Assembly (NCBI GenBank): GCA_017599285.1
Contig: JAGFXX010000001.1
Location: forward strand, 434,001-498,000
Length of the DNA: 64,000 bases
DNA from: Cereibacter azotoformans
GTDB taxonomy: Bacteria > Pseudomonadota > Alphaproteobacteria > Rhodobacterales > Rhodobacteraceae
Direction: 5' to 3'
Within the stretch, counting starts at the first letter, position 1, and each line of letters opens with the position of its first letter. The position numbers and the translations under genes were made by a program. The notes under the pieces are model-generated. The model saw only the letters and a list, made by a program, of their open reading frames with translations. It did no database searches and was not told the origin of the DNA. This document shows positions 44,135 through 52,569 of the stretch, one piece after another.

Positions 44135-44288
44135 GAACGGTCACGGGGCAGGGCGGCGCCAGGCCGCCCGCCCCTCCAAATCCGGGCCATATCGCCGGCC
44201 CGGGTCCGGGGCGACACCACAGCCCGGTTCCCTTCCTGTTGGCGACAGGGACCTGGTGCCGTGTGGAAGACCGCACGGCACCCTTTTG
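44135..44288 (+). ncRNA. puf 3' UTR, candidate PcrX-type small RNA
   Basis: The region between pufX and dxs folds into three perfect or near-perfect hairpins: 44151-44169 (GGGCGGC/GCCGCCC), 44182-44203 (CCGGGCC/GGCCCGG) and the terminal 44255-44282. In R. sphaeroides the sRNA PcrX is released from the puf 3' UTR and down-regulates pufX expression, as I recall. Position and structure fit a homologue, but processing sites cannot be seen from sequence. Confidence 0.5.
44255..44288 (+). terminator. puf operon Rho-independent terminator
   Basis: GGTGCCGTGTGG (44255-44266) pairs with CCGCACGGCACC (44271-44282), with one G-U pair and an AAGA loop, followed by CTTTTG. It is the strongest intrinsic terminator in the puf region. 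It ends 17 bp before the dxs start, so dxs message depends on read-through or on a promoter inside the 3' UTR. Confidence 0.85.
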
Positions 44289-44305
44289 ACATTCGGGAGG
44301 CTTCA

Positions 44306-46252
44306 ATGACCAATCCCACCCCGCGACCCGAAACGCCGCTTTTGGATCGCGTGTGCTGCCCGGCCGACATGAAGGCGCTGAACGACGCCGAACTGGAGCG
44401 GCTGGCCGACGAAGTGCGTTCCGAGGTGATTTCGGTCGTTGCCGAGACGGGAGGACATCTGGGGTCCTCGCTGGGGGTGGTCGAGCTGACCGTGGCGTTG
44501 CACGCCGTCTTCAACACGCCCACCGACAAGCTGATCTGGGACGTGGGCCACCAGTGCTATCCCCACAAGATCCTGACCGGCCGGCGCGAGCAGATGCGCA
44601 CCCTGCGCCAGAAGGGCGGGCTGTCGGGTTTCACCAAGCGGTCCGAGTCCGACTATGACCCGTTTGGCGCCGCCCATTCCTCGACCTCGATCTCGGCCGC
44701 GCTCGGCTTCGCCATGGGGCGCGAACTGGGCCAGCCGGTCGGCGACACGATCGCCGTGATCGGCGACGGCTCGATCACCGCGGGCATGGCCTACGAGGCG
44801 CTGAACCACGCCGGGCACCTGAACAAGCGGCTGTTCGTGATCCTGAACGACAATGACATGAGCATCGCTCCGCCCGTCGGGGCGCTCGCGCGTTACCTCG
44901 TGAACCTCTCGTCCAAGGCGCCCTTCGCGACGCTGCGGGCCGCGGCCGACGGAATCGAATCCGCATTGCCCGGCCCGCTCCGCGACGGGGCACGCCGGGC
45001 GCGGCAACTGGTGACGGGCATGCCCGGAGGCGGCACGCTCTTCGAGGAGCTGGGCTTCACCTATGTCGGCCCCATCGACGGGCACGACATGCCCTCGCTC
45101 TTGCAGACGCTGCGGGCGGCGCGGGCGCGCACGACGGGGCCGGTGCTGATCCATGTCGTGACGAGGAAGGGCAAGGGCTACGCCCCTGCCGAGAACGCCC
45201 CCGACAAGTATCATGGGGTCAACAAGTTCGACCCCGTCACGGGCGAGCAGAAGAAGTCGGTCGCGAACGCGCCCAACTACACCAAGGTCTTCGGCACCAC
45301 CCTGACCGATGAGGCCGCCCGCGATCCGCGGATCGTGGCGATCACCGCCGCCATGCCCTCGGGCACGGGGGTGGACATCATGCAGAAGCGGTTCCCCAAC
45401 CGGGTCTTCGACGTGGGCATCGCCGAGCAGCACGCTGTGACCTTCGCCGCCGGCCTCGCCGGTGCGGGGATGAAGCCCTTCTGCGCGATCTATTCCTCGT
45501 TCCTGCAGCGGGGCTATGACCAGATCGCGCATGACGTGGCGCTGCAGAACCTGCCCGTCCGCTTCGTGATCGACCGGGCGGGGCTCGTGGGCGCCGATGG
45601 CGCGACCCATGCCGGCGCCTTCGACGTGGGCTTCCTGACCACCCTGCCGAACCTGACGGTGATGGCGGCCGCCGACGAGGCGGAACTCGTCCACATGATC
45701 GCGACCGCCGTGGCCTTCGACGAGGGGCCGATCGCCTTCCGCTTCCCGCGCGGCGAGGGGGTGGGTGTCGAGATGCCCGAGCGCGGCACCGTACTGGAAC
45801 CCGGCCGTGGCCGGGTGGTGCGCGAGGGGACGGATGTGGCGATCCTCTCCTTCGGCGCGCATCTGCACGAGGCGTTGCAGGCGGCGAAGCTGCTTGAGGC
45901 CGAGGGGGTGAGCGTGACCGTGGCCGACGCCCGCTTCTCGCGGCCGCTCGATACGGGCCTGATCGACCAGCTCGTGCGCCATCACCCGGCGCTGGTGACG
46001 GTGGAGCAGGGGGCGATGGGCGGCTTCGGCGCCCATGTCATGCACTACCTCGCCAATTCGGGCGGCTTTGACGGGGGCCTCGCGCTCCGGGTGATGACCT
46101 TGCCCGACCGCTTCATCGAGCAGGCGAGCCCCGAGGACATGTACGCCGATGCGGGCCTCCGGGCCGAGGATATCGCGGCCACCGCGCGGAGCGCGCTCGC
46201 AAGGGGGCGCGTGATGCCGCTGCGGCAGACGGCGAAGCCGCGGGCGCTCTGA
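44306..46252 (+). CDS. dxs: 1-deoxy-D-xylulose-5-phosphate synthase
   Basis: First step of the MEP isoprenoid pathway, condensing pyruvate and glyceraldehyde 3-phosphate with thiamine diphosphate. A 648-aa transketolase-like protein: catalytic His in [13 protein letters not shown]-binding [15 protein letters not shown], and the Glu in [17 protein letters not shown]. The ATG at 44306 follows GGGAGG. Its place at the end of the photosynthesis cluster, as in R. sphaeroides, links precursor supply to carotenoid and phytol synthesis. Confidence 0.97.
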   Translation: MTNPTPRPETPLLDRVCCPADMKALNDAELERLADEVRSEVISVVAETGGHLGSSLGVVELTVALHAVFNTPTDKLIWDVGHQCYPHKILTGRREQMRTLRQKGGLSGFTKRSESDYDPFGAAHSSTSISAALGFAMGRELGQPVGDTIAVIGDGSITAGMAYEALNHAGHLNKRLFVILNDNDMSIAPPVGALARYLVNLSSKAPFATLRAAADGIESALPGPLRDGARRARQLVTGMPGGGTLFEELGFTYVGPIDGHDMPSLLQTLRAARARTTGPVLIHVVTRKGKGYAPAENAPDKYHGVNKFDPVTGEQKKSVANAPNYTKVFGTTLTDEAARDPRIVAITAAMPSGTGVDIMQKRFPNRVFDVGIAEQHAVTFAAGLAGAGMKPFCAIYSSFLQRGYDQIAHDVALQNLPVRFVIDRAGLVGADGATHAGAFDVGFLTTLPNLTVMAAADEAELVHMIATAVAFDEGPIAFRFPRGEGVGVEMPERGTVLEPGRGRVVREGTDVAILSFGAHLHEALQAAKLLEAEGVSVTVADARFSRPLDTGLIDQLVRHHPALVTVEQGAMGGFGAHVMHYLANSGGFDGGLALRVMTLPDRFIEQASPEDMYADAGLRAEDIAATARSALARGRVMPLRQTAKPRAL

Positions 46253-46256
46253 CATC

Positions 46257-46284
46257 GGGGCGCTGGCCGGCGGGTCAGCGCCCC
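46257..46284. terminator. Inverted repeat at the dxs / oxidoreductase convergence
   Basis: GGGGCGCTG (46257-46265) and CAGCGCCCC (46276-46284) are perfect 9-bp arms around a 10-nt loop. The repeat lies between, and partly in, the ends of two convergent genes, so it probably terminates both. No clear T tract follows. Confidence 0.45.
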
Positions 46285-47657
46285 GCCAGCCGGTGGCCGA
46301 GGCTCGCCAGCCAGGAGGGCGGGCCGCCGGCCTCTTCCTGCCGGTCCGCGGCCTCGAGCAGGCGATACATCCCCCGCACGCCCAGCCAGCGCAGCGGCTC
46401 AGGCTCCCACCGGCGGACGCGGCGGTTGACCCACGGCAGCCGCGTCAGCGCCGTGTCGCGCCCGAGCGCGAGGTCGGCCAGCGTGCGCCCCGCGAGGTTC
46501 GAGGTCGAGACGCCCACACCCACATAGCCGCCCGCCCAGCCGATCCCCGTCGCGGGATCGAGGCCCACCGTCGCGCACCAGTCGCGCGGCACACCCAGCA
46601 CCCCGCCCCAGGCATGGTCGATCCGCGCCCCGGCCGCGGCAGGGAAATGCCGCTTCAGACGCTGGAGGAGGTGGGCCACGGTGACGGCTTCGGCCTCGCC
46701 GCGCGCGTCGATGCGCGAGGCCATGCGATAGGCCCGCCCGCGGGCGCCGACCGCGATGCGCCCCTCGCGCGTGCGCTGGCAGTAGCAATAGGCGTTGGCC
46801 ATGTCGCCGAGGATCTCGGCGCCCTCCCAGCCGATCCGGTCCCAGACCTCGGGCGGCAGCGGCTCGGTCACGATCTGCGCCGAGTTGAGCGGCAGCCACT
46901 CGCGCTTCAGGCCGGGCAGGGTGGCGGTGAAGCCTTCGGTCGCGCGCAGGATGACTTGCGCCTGCACCGTGCCCTGCCGCGTCTCGACCCGGCCGGGCGC
47001 GATGCCCAGCACCTCGGTGCCCTCGGCGATCCGCACGCCGCGCCGTTCGGCGGCCGCGGCCAGCCCGCGCACGAGTTTGGCCGGCTGCACCCGTGCGACA
47101 CCGCCCACCACCATCGCCCCTTCCGCATTCGGGATGCGGACACGCCGCGCGAGCGCATCGGCCTCGAGGAAGCTCACCCGCTCCTCGCCCCAAGCCTGGC
47201 GGTGGCGCACTTCGGCCTCGGCCCGCGCCCGCTGCGCGGGCGTCACCGCCACCATCAGCTCGTCGGTCCGATGGATGTCGGCGTCGATTCCCTCCGCTTC
47301 GGCCATGCGGATCACCTCGTCCACCGTGCCGCTCATGGCGGATACCATGGCGCGCACGCCCTCGGCCGTTCCGGTCGAGAGGTAGCGGTCGTGGTTCCAG
47401 GCGAAGCTGCCGGTCAGCCAGCCGCCGTTGCGCCCCGAGGCGCCGAAGCCCGCGAACTCCTTCTCGACCACCAGCACGTCAAGCTCAGGCGCCTGCTCCT
47501 TCAGATAGAGCGCGGCCCAGAGCCCGGTGTAGCCCGCGCCCACGATGCAGACATCGGCGCGCGTGTCTCCGGGCAGGGGCGGGCGCCGCGCGGGAAGGCC
47601 GCCGAGATCGGCGAACCAGAAGGAAACGTCGCCGTTTCGGACGGGAGAGGAGGTCAT
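46275..47657 (-). CDS. FAD-dependent oxidoreductase (gamma-glutamylputrescine oxidase-like)
   Basis: A 460-aa DAO-family flavoprotein: dinucleotide fold VCIVGAGYTGLWAALYLKEQ near residue 40, then VEKEFAGFGASGRNGGWLTG, ARVQPAKLVRGLAAAAERRG and a late WAGGYVGVGVSTSNLAGRTL. This layout matches PuuB/OrdL-like amine oxidases acting on gamma-glutamylputrescine or related amines. I start at the ATG at 47657; the longer frame runs back into the neighbouring gene. Substrate assignment is tentative, and no puu genes are nearby. Confidence 0.85.
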   Translation of the reverse strand: MTSSPVRNGDVSFWFADLGGLPARRPPLPGDTRADVCIVGAGYTGLWAALYLKEQAPELDVLVVEKEFAGFGASGRNGGWLTGSFAWNHDRYLSTGTAEGVRAMVSAMSGTVDEVIRMAEAEGIDADIHRTDELMVAVTPAQRARAEAEVRHRQAWGEERVSFLEADALARRVRIPNAEGAMVVGGVARVQPAKLVRGLAAAAERRGVRIAEGTEVLGIAPGRVETRQGTVQAQVILRATEGFTATLPGLKREWLPLNSAQIVTEPLPPEVWDRIGWEGAEILGDMANAYCYCQRTREGRIAVGARGRAYRMASRIDARGEAEAVTVAHLLQRLKRHFPAAAGARIDHAWGGVLGVPRDWCATVGLDPATGIGWAGGYVGVGVSTSNLAGRTLADLALGRDTALTRLPWVNRRVRRWEPEPLRWLGVRGMYRLLEAADRQEEAGGPPSWLASLGHRLAGR

Positions 47658-47826
47658 GCGGGGGGCTCCGGCGCTGTGGCCCGGGCAGATTGGCGCGGCC
47701 CCGCCCCGGAGGCAAGTTCGTGTGATGCGCGCCACTCTGTGGATAAACCGCCGCCGGCCTCTGTTGCCGCGCCCGCGCATCTGTGGCAAGACGAAGAGGA
47801 GTATGGCTGACGGAAGAGCTTGGCAG

Positions 47827-48480
47827 ATGACGGATTTTGCGACGCGGCGCATGATGATGGTGGATACGCAGATTCGCCCCTCGGATGTGACGAAGTTCCC
47901 GATCATCGATGCGATGCTGACCGTGCCGCGCGAGGTCTATGTGCCGCGGGCCCTGCGGGAAGTCGCCTACATGAGCGAGAATGTGGTGGTGGCGCCGAAC
48001 CGGGTGCTGCTCGAGCCGCGGACCTTCGCGAAACTTCTCGATACGCTGAATATCCAGCCGGTGGAATCGGTTCTCGATGTGGGCTGCGGGCTGGGCTATT
48101 CCTGCGCCGTGATCGCGCGGCTGGCCGAAGCCGTCGTGGGCCTCGAAGAGGATGAGCAACTCGCCGCCGAGGCGCAGCGCACCCTCTCGGCCGAGGGCGT
48201 GGACAATGCCGCGGTCATCGTGGGCCCCCTGACCAGCGGGGCCGGACGGCACGGACCCTATGACGTCATCACGGTCGAAGGCGCGGTCGAGACGGTGCCG
48301 AAGTCGCTTCTCGACCAGATCAAGGAAGGCGGCCGGATCGGCTGCATCTTCATGGAGGGGCCGCTCGGCGTCGCGCGGATCGGCTACAAGGTGGATGGGG
48401 CCATCACCTGGCGCCCGGTCTTCAATGCAAGTGCCCCGGTCCTGCCGGGATTCGAGGTCAAGCGCGATTTTGCGCTCTGA
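47827..48480 (+). CDS. Protein-L-isoaspartate O-methyltransferase family protein
   Basis: A 217-aa PCMT-family protein: TDFATRRMMMVDTQIRPSDV at the start, then REVYVPRALREVAYMSENV, the SAM motif SVLDVGCGLGYSCAVIARLA, and VITVEGAVETVPKSLLDQI. The family repairs isoaspartyl residues; this short alphaproteobacterial form stands next to a tolC gene as it commonly does, and its substrate is not proven. I prefer the ATG at 47827; an in-frame ATG at 47803 has a poorly placed SD. Confidence 0.85.
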   Translation: MTDFATRRMMMVDTQIRPSDVTKFPIIDAMLTVPREVYVPRALREVAYMSENVVVAPNRVLLEPRTFAKLLDTLNIQPVESVLDVGCGLGYSCAVIARLAEAVVGLEEDEQLAAEAQRTLSAEGVDNAAVIVGPLTSGAGRHGPYDVITVEGAVETVPKSLLDQIKEGGRIGCIFMEGPLGVARIGYKVDGAITWRPVFNASAPVLPGFEVKRDFAL

Positions 48481-48525
48481 GGCAATTGGTTCAAAACAAG
48501 ATTTTATAAGACAGTGGAGATGGGA

Positions 48526-49923
48526 ATGCGAAAGATCAGATTGTGGGCAGCGGCGACCTGCTCGGCTCTGGCGGTGATGGCGTCCGCGGCCCAGGCGGAA
48601 ACGCTGGCCGATGCCCTCATCTCCGCCTACCGCAACAGCAACCTGCTCGAGCAGAACCGGGCGCTCCTGCGGGCCACGGACGAGGATGTGGCCATCGCGG
48701 TCGCGGCCCTGCGTCCGGTCGTGCAGTTCGTGGCGGAATCGACCTACAGCTTTCAGCGTGTGAGGGATAACCTCACTGTAGGAGGACCCGCGCAGCGCTT
48801 CAATGTCGAGGATCTCAACTCGTCGATCGCGCTGACGGCCTCGATGACGCTCTATGATTTCGGCCGCAACGCACTGGCGGTCGAGGCCGCGAAGGAATCC
48901 GTGCTCGCCACGCGCGAGGCGCTGCTGCAGGTCGAGCAGAACGTGCTTCTCGATGCGGTGGATGCCTATGTCCGCGTGCAGCTGGCGCAGTCCATCGTGA
49001 ACCTCCGCCGCAACAACCTCGGCCTGATCGAACAGGAACTCCAGGCCGCGGAGGATCGGTTCGAGGTGGGCGAGGTGACGCGCACGGACGTGTCGCAGGC
49101 GCAGGCGGCCCTTGCCGCCTCGCGCTCGGACCTGACGTCGGCCGAGGGCGATCTCGTCGTTGCGCGCGAAGCCTACAAGGCGGCGGTGGGGCGGTATCCG
49201 GGCGATCTCGCCCCGCGTCCGACGCCGCCGCGCACGGCCGCCTCTGTCGAGGCCGCGCGTCAGGTGGCGCTGCGCACCCATCCGCAGGTCCGGCAGGCCC
49301 AGCGTCAGGTGGCCGCCGCGGATCTCAACGTGGCGCGTGCCAAGGCTGCGATGAAGCCCACCATCAATGGCGAGGCGCGGGTCGGCCTCAACGACGAAGG
49401 CCGCGAGTCGGCGGCCGTCGGTCTCGCCCTTCGCCACACGCTCTATGCCGGGGGCGAGTTGTCGGCGCTCTTCCGTCAGTCTCTTGCCAACCGCGATGCG
49501 CAGAAGGCGAATCTCCTGCAGGTCGGTGTGAACATCGCGCAGAACGTGGGCAACGCCTGGTCGACCGTGCAGGTCGCCACTGCCGCCATCGCGGCCGGGG
49601 ACGAGGAAGTGCGCGCCGCCCGGACCGCCTTCGAGGGCGTGCGCGAAGAGGCGACCCTGGGTGCGCGGACGACGCTCGACGTGCTGAACGCCGAGCAGGA
49701 CCTGCTGGATGCGCAGGCCGACCGGCTCACGGCCGAGGCGCAGCGCTATGTCGGCATCTACCAGGTGCTCGCCTCGATGGGCCTGCTGACGGTCGAACAC
49801 CTGAACCTCGGCATCCCGACCTATGACCCGGCGGCCTATTACAACGCCGTCAAGAACGCTCCCGCGACCAGCGCGCAGGGCAAGCGGCTCGACCGCGTGC
49901 TTCAGTCGATCGGCCGGAACTGA
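48526..49923 (+). CDS. tolC: TolC family outer membrane efflux/secretion protein
   Basis: A 465-aa outer membrane factor with signal peptide (cleavage after AAQA, residue 24) and two OEP repeats: LALTASMTLYDFGRN-like strands at about residues 100-115 and LRHTLYAGGELSALFRQSLA in the second half, and long alpha-barrel helices such as EEVRAARTAFEGVREEA. It forms the exit duct for type I secretion or RND export. I choose the ATG at 48526 because GGAG lies 6 nt upstream; an ATG at 48520 and a GTG at 48514 are in frame. Confidence 0.92.
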   Translation: MRKIRLWAAATCSALAVMASAAQAETLADALISAYRNSNLLEQNRALLRATDEDVAIAVAALRPVVQFVAESTYSFQRVRDNLTVGGPAQRFNVEDLNSSIALTASMTLYDFGRNALAVEAAKESVLATREALLQVEQNVLLDAVDAYVRVQLAQSIVNLRRNNLGLIEQELQAAEDRFEVGEVTRTDVSQAQAALAASRSDLTSAEGDLVVAREAYKAAVGRYPGDLAPRPTPPRTAASVEAARQVALRTHPQVRQAQRQVAAADLNVARAKAAMKPTINGEARVGLNDEGRESAAVGLALRHTLYAGGELSALFRQSLANRDAQKANLLQVGVNIAQNVGNAWSTVQVATAAIAAGDEEVRAARTAFEGVREEATLGARTTLDVLNAEQDLLDAQADRLTAEAQRYVGIYQVLASMGLLTVEHLNLGIPTYDPAAYYNAVKNAPATSAQGKRLDRVLQSIGRN

Positions 49924-49944
49924 GGGACCGCAGAGAGGGAAGAC

Positions 49945-49968
49945 GGGCCGGCTTGTCCGGCCCTTTTT
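49945..49968 (+). terminator. Rho-independent terminator of tolC
   Basis: GGGCCGG and CCGGCCC form a 7-bp stem around CTTGT, followed by TTTTT. It lies 21 bp after the tolC stop. Confidence 0.9.
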
Positions 49969-50083
49969 CATTGGGATCAATCCCGACGATCGGCGCACGG
50001 ATAGCGCCGCCTTGCCGGTCTGGAACTTGTGCGCAGCGCGCCGCCGACCTAAGGTGGGGCGTGACCTACCACCGGGGGACAGG

Positions 50084-50590
50084 ATGTCGGAGCGCATGAC
50101 CAACGTGGATTATGGGGATGTCCTGTCGTCGATCCGCCGCCTCGTGGCGGAGGGGTCAGAGGCAACTCCCGCCGCGGCAACGCCCGATCCTCTTGTGCTG
50201 ACGCCTGCGCTCCGGGTCGTGCCCGCGGCGGACCCCGTTCCCCCCGCACCCTTCATGGAGGCCGAGGAGGGGTGGCTTCCCGAGGGGCAGGCCGCTTTTG
50301 AAACATCCTCGACGGTGGTCAGTTTCGGACCGGCCGCTCTCGCAGCCCCGAGGGACGAGCCCTCCGCCGAGGAGCCTCCGGTCCGGCCCGAAGAGGCCTT
50401 GCCCGAGGTGTCGGCAGAGCCCGAGGTCCCGCAGGCGCTGGACGAGGAGCATCTGCGCGAGATCGTCCGCGCGGTGCTTCGTGACGAGCTTCACGGGCCG
50501 ATGGGCGAGCGCATCACCCGCAACATCCGCAAGCTGGTGCGTGCCGAGATTCACCGCGCCATCCTCACGCGCGATCCCTTCGACGGCTGA
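50084..50590 (+). CDS. PopZ-like (DUF2497-type) protein
   Basis: A 168-aa protein with a short conserved N-terminal helix (DYGDVLSSIRRLVAEG), a long Pro/Glu/Ala-rich, probably disordered middle (about 25-115), and a helical C-terminus (LREIVRAVLRDELHGPMGER, then KLVRAEIHRAIL). This architecture is that of the polar organiser PopZ/DUF2497 family, in which the middle is an acidic linker and the C-terminus oligomerises. The match is by layout and short motifs, so it could be another acidic coiled protein. The ATG at 50084 follows GGGGGACAGG; a second ATG lies at 50096. Confidence 0.6.
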   Translation: MSERMTNVDYGDVLSSIRRLVAEGSEATPAAATPDPLVLTPALRVVPAADPVPPAPFMEAEEGWLPEGQAAFETSSTVVSFGPAALAAPRDEPSAEEPPVRPEEALPEVSAEPEVPQALDEEHLREIVRAVLRDELHGPMGERITRNIRKLVRAEIHRAILTRDPFDG

Positions 50591-50628
50591 TCGGGCCGGC
50601 ACCGTCTTTCGCACCCGCGTGCCAAATG

Positions 50629-50651
50629 GAAAACGCGCCCCGAGGGGCGCG
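50629..50651 (-). terminator. Terminator of the 108-aa conserved gene (minus strand)
   Basis: CGCGCCCC (50634-50641) and GGGGCGCG (50644-50651) form an 8-bp stem; read on the minus strand it is followed by TTTTCC. It lies 30 bp after the stop at 50681. Confidence 0.65.
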
Positions 50652-50680
50652 CCATCCTTGCGTGACGTCTCAGGCGGGGT

Positions 50681-51007
50681 TCAGGCCGCTTCGGCCTGAT
50701 CCAGCTCGAGGGCATGACGCCGCTCGCTCTCTTCGCGCGACAGCGCGACCGAGGTGCGGATGCCCTTGCTGACGAATTCCATCAGTCCCTTCACGACCCG
50801 CTCGTTGGGGTCGATCCCGGCACAGGACAGCACTTCGCGCCCGTCGCGCGAGCGCGCCCAGCGGGCGATCTGCTCCGGCCCGTTGCCATACTTCTTGTCG
50901 TCCGCGATGGCATCATCCAGCGCGGCCAGCACCACGGCAGCGAACAACTTGCGGGCACGTTGTCCCTGTTCGAAGTTGAAAGCGGTGCTGTCAATGAAAT
51001 CGGCCAT
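50681..51007 (-). CDS. Conserved small protein (DUF6280-like)
   Basis: A 108-aa protein with no signal or membrane segment. Notable stretches are FNFEQGQRARKLFAAVVLAA, DDAIADDKKYGNGPEQIARW and SRDGREVLSCAGIDPNERVV. It resembles the DUF6280 proteins I remember as conserved across Rhodobacteraceae; no function is known. It is divergent from efp across 207 bp and has its own terminator, so it is monocistronic. Confidence 0.75.
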   Translation of the reverse strand: MADFIDSTAFNFEQGQRARKLFAAVVLAALDDAIADDKKYGNGPEQIARWARSRDGREVLSCAGIDPNERVVKGLMEFVSKGIRTSVALSREESERRHALELDQAEAA

Positions 51008-51214
51008 GAGTTTGTCCTGTTCTTGCTCTTTTCTCTTGTGGCGTCCGGCGAATATGCATACCGAGGCGCGATTCGGCATCCCCGGTTTGGAATGCCTGCC
51101 ATGCACTCAGATCAAGTCTCGTCCCGAAAGCCATCCTGTCCAGAGGCATTGCCGCCCGGCCCGGCCGCATATATAGCGTTCGGCCACAGCCGATCAAGCG
51201 CGCCGGGATGAGCC
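51008..51214. promoter_or_regulatory. Divergent promoter region upstream of efp
   Basis: A 207-bp gap between two divergent genes. Toward efp, TTGCCG (51149-51154) and TATATA (51170-51175) are separated by 15 bp and could be a promoter, with the efp ATG 40 bp on. On the other side a pyrimidine-rich tract (TCTTGCTCTTTTCTCTTG at about 51020-51038) gives a purine-rich SD for the small gene. Confidence 0.35.
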
Positions 51215-51778
51215 ATGCCAAAGATTAACGGAAACGAGATCAAGCCGGGATTCATCCTTGAGCATGACGGGGGGCTGTGGGCGGCCGTAAAGGTCAACCA
51301 CGTCAAGCCCGGCAAGGGCGGCGCCTTCGCGCAGGTCGAGCTGAAGAACCTGCGCGACGGGCGCAAGCTGAACGAACGGTTCCGCTCGGAGGACAAGGTC
51401 GAGCGGACCGAGCTGGAGAACAAGGACCAGCAGTTCCTCTATGAAAGCGACGGACGGCTGATCTTCATGGACGCCGAAACCTACGAGCAGGTCGAGATCG
51501 ACGCCGAGCTTCTGGGCGAGCGGCGCCCCTTCCTGCAGGACGGCATGGTGGCGACGGTCAACTACTACGGCGACGAGGCGCTCAACGTGACGCTGCCCCC
51601 CAAGGTCCGGTGCCGCGTCGTCGAGACCGAGCCGGTGGTCAAGGGCCAGACCGCGGCCAACAGCTACAAGCCCGCCATCCTCGACAACGGAATGCGGATC
51701 ATGGTGCCGCCCTTCATCGGCGCCGACGAGGAGATCCTCGTCCACACCGAACTGATGGAATATTCCGAGCGCGTCTGA
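51215..51778 (+). CDS. efp: Elongation factor P
   Basis: A 187-aa translation factor that relieves stalling at polyproline. It has the KOW-like N-domain with [18 protein letters not shown], whose Lys in PGKGG is the residue modified in other bacteria, then OB domains ending [20 protein letters not shown]. No epmA or epmB gene is visible nearby. Monocistronic, convergent with the YgfZ-like gene. Confidence 0.97.
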   Translation: MPKINGNEIKPGFILEHDGGLWAAVKVNHVKPGKGGAFAQVELKNLRDGRKLNERFRSEDKVERTELENKDQQFLYESDGRLIFMDAETYEQVEIDAELLGERRPFLQDGMVATVNYYGDEALNVTLPPKVRCRVVETEPVVKGQTAANSYKPAILDNGMRIMVPPFIGADEEILVHTELMEYSERV

Positions 51779-51801
51779 GGCAAGGGCCCCGGCCGGCCGG
51801 T

Positions 51802-52569
51802 TCAGGTCTCCGCGCTGTCGAGAGCCAGAACCGCCTCGCCCGCCCGCATCTCGCCTGCGGCGCGGTCATGGCGGACAAAGGCGATGGCGCGGTCGCCCGA
51901 GCGGGTGAAGAGCGTGCCGACCGGCTTGCCGTCCGCCGTGATCTCGGCGCCGAAGGGCGCGTCGCCCGAAATCGAGACCCGCACGAGGCCCTTGCGCAAC
52001 TCGGTCTTGTGCTTCATCCGCGCGGTGACTTCCTGCCCCACATAGCAGCCTTTGCGGAAATCGACGCCGTGCAGGCGCTCGAAGCCGGACTCGAGGATGT
52101 AGCTGTCGTCCGGGATCAGCTCGAGCCCGCTCTCGGGGATGACCTGGGCCACACGGATCGCGTCCCAGTCGATCGAGGGGGCATCGCCGGTCAGGCCGTA
52201 GCCGCGCCAGCCGAGGTCGGGGTGGCGCGGATCGGGCAGGGCGCCCGTCGGTGGCTCGCCCAGGCCGCGCACGACCGGCAGATCCAGAGGCGCGATCTGC
52301 ACGTCGGCGCGCAGCTTGTACATGCCGAGCCGGCGGAACGTGGCCTCGGCCAGCCGGTCGGAGATGTCGATGAAGAGCCGCCCGGCCAGGCGGACGATGA
52401 AGAAGTCCGCCAGATACTTGCCCTGCGGTGACAGGAGGGCGGCCCAGACGATCCCGTCCGCGCGTTCCAGCGGCCGGACATCGTTCGAGACCAGACCTTG
52501 CAGGAAATGCAGCCCGTCCTTGCCCGTCAGTTCCCAGAGCCTGCGGTCTGTCGCGATCTCACCCGGCAT
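51802..52569 (-). CDS. ygfZ: YgfZ/CAF17-like folate-binding protein
   Basis: A 255-aa GcvT-related protein with the diagnostic KGCYVGQEVTARMKHK segment. YgfZ proteins bind tetrahydrofolate and support iron-sulfur cluster maturation. The start contains GLVSNDVRPLERADG. The ATG at 52569 follows GGAGAGACCG and overlaps the end of the ABC exporter gene by 11 bp, so the two are coupled. Confidence 0.88.
   Translation of the reverse strand: MPGEIATDRRLWELTGKDGLHFLQGLVSNDVRPLERADGIVWAALLSPQGKYLADFFIVRLAGRLFIDISDRLAEATFRRLGMYKLRADVQIAPLDLPVVRGLGEPPTGALPDPRHPDLGWRGYGLTGDAPSIDWDAIRVAQVIPESGLELIPDDSYILESGFERLHGVDFRKGCYVGQEVTARMKHKTELRKGLVRVSISGDAPFGAEITADGKPVGTLFTRSGDRAIAFVRHDRAAGEMRAGEAVLALDSAET

Noticed and set aside
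47485..50103. 872-codon minus-strand open frame opposite tolC
   Set aside because: Antisense to tolC and the isoaspartate methyltransferase gene, both of which have clear motifs, SDs and a terminator.
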